Shown one piece after another: positions 59,459 to 64,000 of a stretch of 64,000 nucleotides of DNA. The stretch spans positions 32,287,980 to 32,351,979 of the forward strand of contig OX457074.1 of NCBI GenBank assembly GCA_949752795.1. Direction: 5' to 3'. Under the pieces are notes generated by a model that worked only from the letters and a program-made list of their open reading frames with translations, was not told where the DNA came from and searched no databases. The position numbers were made by a program, and so were the translations under genes. The first letter of the stretch is position 1; every line of letters begins with the position of its first letter. This stretch comes from Hyperoodon ampullatus. Its lineage: Eukaryota > Chordata > Mammalia > Artiodactyla > Ziphiidae.

Positions 59459-60123
59459 AGTGTGTTTAAATGCCAGTCAGAAGTATCCAGTGGAAAGAGA
59501 ATGATAGTTCCACAAGTCACATGTGTATTGGGGTCACTGGCTAGAGCTCAGTGGGGGTGGTGGAGAGCAGAAACACCCAAATAGTGAATATGGTTGGCTG
59601 TGTGCTTAGAGATTATGCATGACCTTGGAGTGACCTTGAAGCCACGGGAAGAGGTTTGACGTTGATGCAGCAGACGAGAGGAAATACCTAGATTCTGGAA
59701 CAGAAAAATGAGAGTTATTTAAGGGTTATTGATCCAGAACATCTCAGAGGTTGGAGACGCTGGAATCAGGAAGCCCTGTGAGAACATTTCAGAAATTTCA
59801 ACGGAACATCCCAAGGACCTGGCCTAGATTCAATACTGAAGGGAAAGGAAAAATATGGAGACTTTTCCAAAACCAGTTAATACGTTTGAGTGACCGACTG
59901 GTTGGTTACAAAAAGAAAGGGGGAGGGAAGTTTTAAATATGTTTTCAAGGTTCCTTGAATGGGAGAACCTGAAAAACGTTTGGTGCCAGTATCAAATGTG
60001 AATAAAAAGAGTGAAGAGTCTCAAAAGTGAGCCACCGGCCAAGAGCGGAGAGGGACAAGGAGCCCGGGGAAAGTAGATTTGACGGTGAAGAAATTATTGG
60101 AACTTTCCGAGAAAAAGGTTATG
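59459..60123. other. intron sequence, possibly continuing the ancient repeat
   Basis: Text such as AGTGACCTTGAAGCCACGGG and AGTGAGCCACCGGCCAAGAG is compatible with more of the ancient repeat seen at 57780. No gene is supported. Confidence 0.4.
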
Positions 60124-60137
60124 AAGACTTAACAGTA

Positions 60138-60492
60138 GGGGCTTCCCTGGTGGCGCAGTGGTTGAGAATCTGCCTGCTAATGCAGGGGACACGGGTTTGA
60201 GCCCTGGTCTGGGAGGATCCCACGTGCCGTGGAGCAACTAGGCCTGTGAGCCACAACTACTGAGCCTGCACGTCTGGAGCCTGTGCTCCGCAACAAGAGA
60301 GGCCGCGACAGTGAGAGGCCCGTGCACCGCGATGAAGAGTGGCCCCCGCTTGCCACAACTAGAGAAAGCCCTCGCACAGAAACGAAGACCCAACACAGCC
60401 ATAGATAAATAAATTAATTAAAAAAAACAAAAAGTACCAATGCCACCGTGGATGTGAGGATTAAATTAGTCAATGCTTTAAAAAAAAAAAAA
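60138..60492 (+). mobile_element. CHR-type SINE with apparent 3' transduction
   Basis: The SINE runs from GGGCTTCCCTGGTGGCGCAG to a first A-rich tail (60421-60433). About 45 bp of non-SINE sequence (60434-60479) and a second poly-A (to about 60494) follow. The 14-bp duplication AAGACTTAACAGTA lies at 60124-60137 and 60493-60506, outside both tails, so SINE and extra sequence inserted together. The body is intermediate between the long and short forms. Confidence 0.88.
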
Positions 60493-60506
60493 AAGACTTA
60501 ACAGTA

Positions 60507-63075
60507 AAGACTAACCTAGTAGTTTAGATTTTTAGACACAGAACGAGTGGGTCCCCTTGTGTTTAGGAGGCAGGGCAACAGGCGTGTGACGATGTGAACC
60601 ACATGTATCTCCTGTAGAGCAGGTCCTCGAATCCTTGGTGCATAAATCAAGGTTAATCATTTACTTCAGAATGCCACCGTTTCCCTCACCCGTGCACGTT
60701 AGAACAGCCCCAGTAGCATGTTTTTTAGGTAAGATGAGGAAGTCAGAAGGGGACTGAAAATATTTTATCTTCAGCTCCTAAGAATCACTTCTGAAAACCT
60801 GGTCGATGATTGAAATGATTGCGCTATTGTTATGTACAACGTGCTTTTTGTTCTCTGGAAAGATTAATTTTTCCCACCACCTTCTCTCTCTGTGTGTTGG
60901 CATGATAGGATTTTTCCCTCCTCTTTTTTCTTTATTGCATAAATGTAACTATAAAAAGAAACAGGAAAATTACTCACAGTCCGACCAGCTTAACACTCTC
61001 CTGTTCTGTGTCCTCTCTTCCTTTCTCGTGTGTGTCTCTGTGATACGTAGTTGGATGCACCTGTGATCAACCACAGTATAATACAGTTTTTCATTTGGCA
61101 TTGTGAAATGTGACACGTCACACGCGGTTTAAAAAAATTATCACATTAGGTGGAGCTTGCTTTTATTTTAACTTCTTGCAGTTGGACCACCAGCCTCGGT
61201 AGGAGTAAGCCGTGCTCTGGTGTGAGGAGGGGAAGAAGACGAAAGATTCAGGGCGTCAGCTGAGCCGGGCCCTGTCCATGGACCCAGGCTTCCCGCCACC
61301 CCTGCTGTCGCCCTGCCCCACTGTCCTGTGCGAGGGAGCGTGCCCAGGATGGATGGTTCCGTGGTGAGGCTTCTGAACTCAGTACTTGAAGGAGGCTGAG
61401 AAGAGGAACCCTTCTGGTGGATGACAGAAGGGACCGCCCCCCTGCCAGTGACCGTGCCGGGGTGTCTGAGCACAGATGGGGGAGCGACACCCACCTTAGT
61501 TTGGTCTGATGATGAATTTTAGCAACCCTCTCAACTTAACCTCGGCTCATTACAGTTTCTGAAAAGATGTGTCCAGAGATGGGAAGAGGCTTTCAGAAGA
61601 TCAGGGGGCAAATTATACTGATCTTCCAGGGATGAAGTGGCAAGAATGGAAAAAGGAGCAGATGTGGTAAAAGTATAGCTGGACTGTGTGCTTCATAATC
61701 TACAACTGGATGCATTTCATTAATGTACTTTGGTTTGATGTAAGCAAATTCCTAGTGGTTTAGATAAGCCATAAGTAACACCAAGTGGCGAACAGACCAA
61801 GATTTGTTGGCAAAAGGAAGGACTGAAGCTGTAGCTGGGAATGATGCCCGGGTTGGTCTACGGTCCTCTGTCATTCTTCCCAAACCAACAGATAGCTGAA
61901 AAGGAGCCTTACTTTTAGTGGCGTTATTAGGAATGGAAAACGCCTCTATGACAGTCAGTCCTGGACTCTCAGCTTTGCCTGTTCTGACTATAATTATGTT
62001 GAAACTTTAGTTACCCTCCAGTTTTCATTATGGTCCTTGCCAAGATTACTTCACTCCAGAGGGCTGGTGTTACTAGAATGTTTTATTGCTTAGTGGTTTT
62101 AATCTTCATTTTACAAGAATAATTAAATGCATCTTTTTTTCATCACTGTTTAGCGTGATGGCAAGTGAGGCATCTGGACACCTACATGCATTACATGTGT
62201 ATTATCGTGCTCTTAGCTTTCTGGTAACTAATTTGGAAAAGTTAACTTAAAAACCATAGCCTTCCAGTATATGAATATGACAGTTTAGCCTTTATTATGT
62301 CAAAGTTTTCAAAGCACTCAGCCGTCAGACACTTAGCAGAGGACACCACCCGCCTCCACTTCATCCCCTCGGATTCTGGGATGCTGGGAGATGCAGCTGC
62401 TCCTGTTTCAGTAGCTGTCTTGGCAGTGGGTTCAGAGCTGTTTCGCCACAGTGGTTTCTGCTTCTGCCTCAGAAGACGGAGGCCTCTGCTAGCCTGTGGG
62501 CGTGTCCCTGCTCCCTACCCTCCCTGCACGGCAGAGGCCTCCAACCCACGGTGCAAATGTATAAGTTACTGCGATCGGCTGTGATTCATCAAATGTCTTT
62601 TGAGTTTGTAAAACAGGTCCAGATTTTTCATTTTATACTTTAATCTCCAAGGGGGTTTTATTTCTAGAGCATTTAGGAGATCGATGTCTGGGTTTTCACC
62701 CCTACAATTTTTTTTGACATCGTCTAGAGTAAATAGTATAAGTGAAAATTAAAAATGTAGTATAGATGAAGACTAAAAAATAACGATGGTGGTATAGAGG
62801 AAAATAACAAATAGTTCCGTACCTTACATTTCCCATTATAAGTATTCTAAATCCTGAATCATTTCCATGTTATATAAATCCATTTGGCATTGAAAACCAT
62901 ACCATAGATGAACGTACTGGGCCCTTATCCTGTTGGTTCTTGTTTCTCTATGAATATAAATGCACACAGCATTCACACTTAGGTTAAAAATAATAGGTCA
63001 TTGAATCAGATCAGTGTCTCCTTAGTATTATTTGGGTCTTCTGATTTCTTCACCGAATTTGTGCCCAGTCAAAAT
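60507..63075. other. intron sequence, nothing recognised
   Basis: Average composition with no clear repeat or exon. Frames at 61168-61494 are GC-rich chance frames on one strand. Confidence 0.45.
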
Positions 63076-63087
63076 ATGTTAATGATA

Positions 63088-63296
63088 GGGCTTCCCTGGT
63101 GGCGCAGTGGTTGAGAGTCCGCCTGCCGATGCAGGGGACATGGGTTCATGCCCCGGTCCGGGAAGATCCCACATGCCGCGGAGCGGCTGGGCCCGTGAGC
63201 CATGGCCGCTGAGACTGCGCGTCCGGAGCCTGTGCTCCGCAACGGGAGAGGCCACAGCAGTGAGAGGCCCGTGTACCGCAAAAAAAAAAAAAAAAA
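63088..63296 (+). mobile_element. CHR-type SINE (young, short form)
   Basis: Full short-form SINE with a poly-A tail. A perfect 12-bp duplication, ATGTTAATGATA, lies at 63076-63087 and 63297-63308. It sits 0.6 kb upstream of the SPECC1 exon. Confidence 0.97.
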
Positions 63297-63308
63297 ATGT
63301 TAATGATA

Positions 63309-63917
63309 ATTTTTTTTTGAGTGTTTATTTAGGAATTCACAACAATCCTGTATTTTGTTTAGTTGCCAGGACTCTCAGTTCAGTTGTGTTCTGTTGCAAG
63401 TTACAGAAAACCCAGTTCAGGGTGACTTATGAAGGGTGACTGTTGGCTTGTGTAATTGGAAGGCCAGGGATAGGGCCAGCCTCAGGGTGACTGGTCCACA
63501 GCTCCACAGCCCACTAAGAGCTCGGTTTCCTTCTTTCTACTCTGCATCCTCACCTTCCTCTTGTGATGGTGGTTGCCAGCCATCGCCAGACTTAACACGA
63601 CCGCTCACCCGTGTCCAGTATGTTTTAGAAACTCACCCAGGAAACCTCTCCTTGTGTCTCATTGACCTTGACTGGGGGGCTCATGCCGTGCCTTTGAACC
63701 AGCAGCCATGGCTGGGGATGGGGTTATGCTGAGTAGCTCAGCTTGAAGTCAGCTCCCCGCCAAAGTACAGGTACAGAAACCCCAGTCAGAGCCGGGTAGT
63801 TACCTAGGGGAGGGGGGATGGAGGGAGGCAACAGCCGCCCTGCTCACCATGCCCTGTAGTTGGAGTTGTTTATACAAGCGCTCACTGGGTTTCACTGGTT
63901 TCTCCTTCTCTCTTCAG
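63309..63917. other. end of SPECC1 intron 1 with splice acceptor
   Basis: 63370-63600 has the feel of an old interspersed repeat (TTGCAAGTTACAGAAAACCC...TTGGCTTGTGTAATTGGAAG) that I cannot name. The pyrimidine-rich TTTCTCCTTCTCTCTTCAG at 63899-63917 is a strong acceptor. Confidence 0.5.
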
Positions 63918-64000
63918 GGGCTGTGGCAGCCGCCAAGCGGACAGGCATTCCCACCCCTCGAGAACTCGCGGTAGCAGTCTCGAGAGAGAGAACGGTGCCA
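63918..64000 (+). CDS. SPECC1: SPECC1 (cytospin-B), second coding exon, partial at window end
   Basis: After the AG at 63916-63917 the exon supplies two bases that complete a Gly codon begun in exon 1, then 27 codons, open to the window edge. The peptide includes KRTGIPTPRE and ends ...VSRERTVP. I remember human SPECC1 as having KRTGIPAPRE followed by ...VSRERSVPRG at this place, in the part shared by long and short isoforms. The match in wording, spacing and reading phase makes the assignment good. The exon continues beyond the window, so coiled coils and the calponin-homology domain are not visible. TGIP fits the S/T-x-I-P pattern of EB1-binding proteins. Confidence 0.82.

Larger units (their letters stand above)
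22734..63917 (+). other. SPECC1: SPECC1 intron 1 (41.2 kb) following the alternative first exon
   Basis: Bounded by a GT donor at 22734 and an AG acceptor at 63916-63917 preceded by a pyrimidine-rich tract (TTTCTCCTTCTCTCTTCAG). The intron carries SINEs of both orientations, young and old L1 pieces and LTR remnants, listed separately. I saw no convincing further SPECC1 exon inside it, though short non-coding or alternative exons could escape notice. SPECC1 is known to use several 5' starts; the longer N-terminus is not visible here and presumably starts elsewhere. Confidence 0.7.

Noticed and set aside
7427..63296. tRNA genes suggested by A/B-box-like sequences
   Set aside because: These boxes belong to tRNA-derived SINEs with poly-A tails and target-site duplications; none folds as a functional tRNA by eye.

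Overview
The window is mammalian nuclear DNA, almost certainly from a cetacean. About ten copies of a young, tRNA-derived SINE (body GGGCTTCCCTGGTGGCGCAG, ending GTACCGC plus poly-A) match the CHR-type SINEs known from whales, dolphins and hippopotamus. The near-full-length L1 at the left end is of the cetartiodactyl type. There are no operons, CRISPR arrays or prokaryotic features. Nearly all long open frames are chance frames running through repeats or GC-rich DNA.

Layout. 1-5640: a young but inactivated L1 retrotransposon (5' UTR cut by the window edge, ORF1 with one stop, ORF2 with three frameshifts, 3' UTR with a G-quadruplex motif, A-rich tail). 5641-22190: gene-free upstream DNA with SINEs, L1 remnants, MIR elements and a long ancient repeat. 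22190-23080: a CpG island with a tandem GC-box repeat, followed by a 40-bp coding start at 22694-22733 and a splice donor. 22734-63917: a 41.2-kb intron packed with SINEs, sense and antisense L1 fragments, two LTR-type elements and microsatellites. 63918-64000: the next coding exon, running off the window.

The only host gene I can support is SPECC1 (cytospin-B) on the + strand. The phase-1 donor after 22733 and the acceptor before 63918 join in frame, and exon 2 matches the SPECC1 N-terminal segment around KRTGIP as I remember it. The window therefore holds an alternative promoter and first coding exon (the MGNHSG... start) and the beginning of the shared coding part.

I found no undescribed multi-gene system. 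The most interesting structures are retrotransposition products and promoter architecture: a SINE that appears to have carried 3' flanking DNA with it, a poly-A-only insertion with an 18-bp target-site duplication, two nested SINE insertions, a possible splice acceptor in an antisense SINE, a tandem GC-box repeat with start-stop codons before the SPECC1 start, and several perfect palindromes. Repeat family names come from memory of consensus sequences, not from a search; SINE and L1 calls are firm, older families are tentative.
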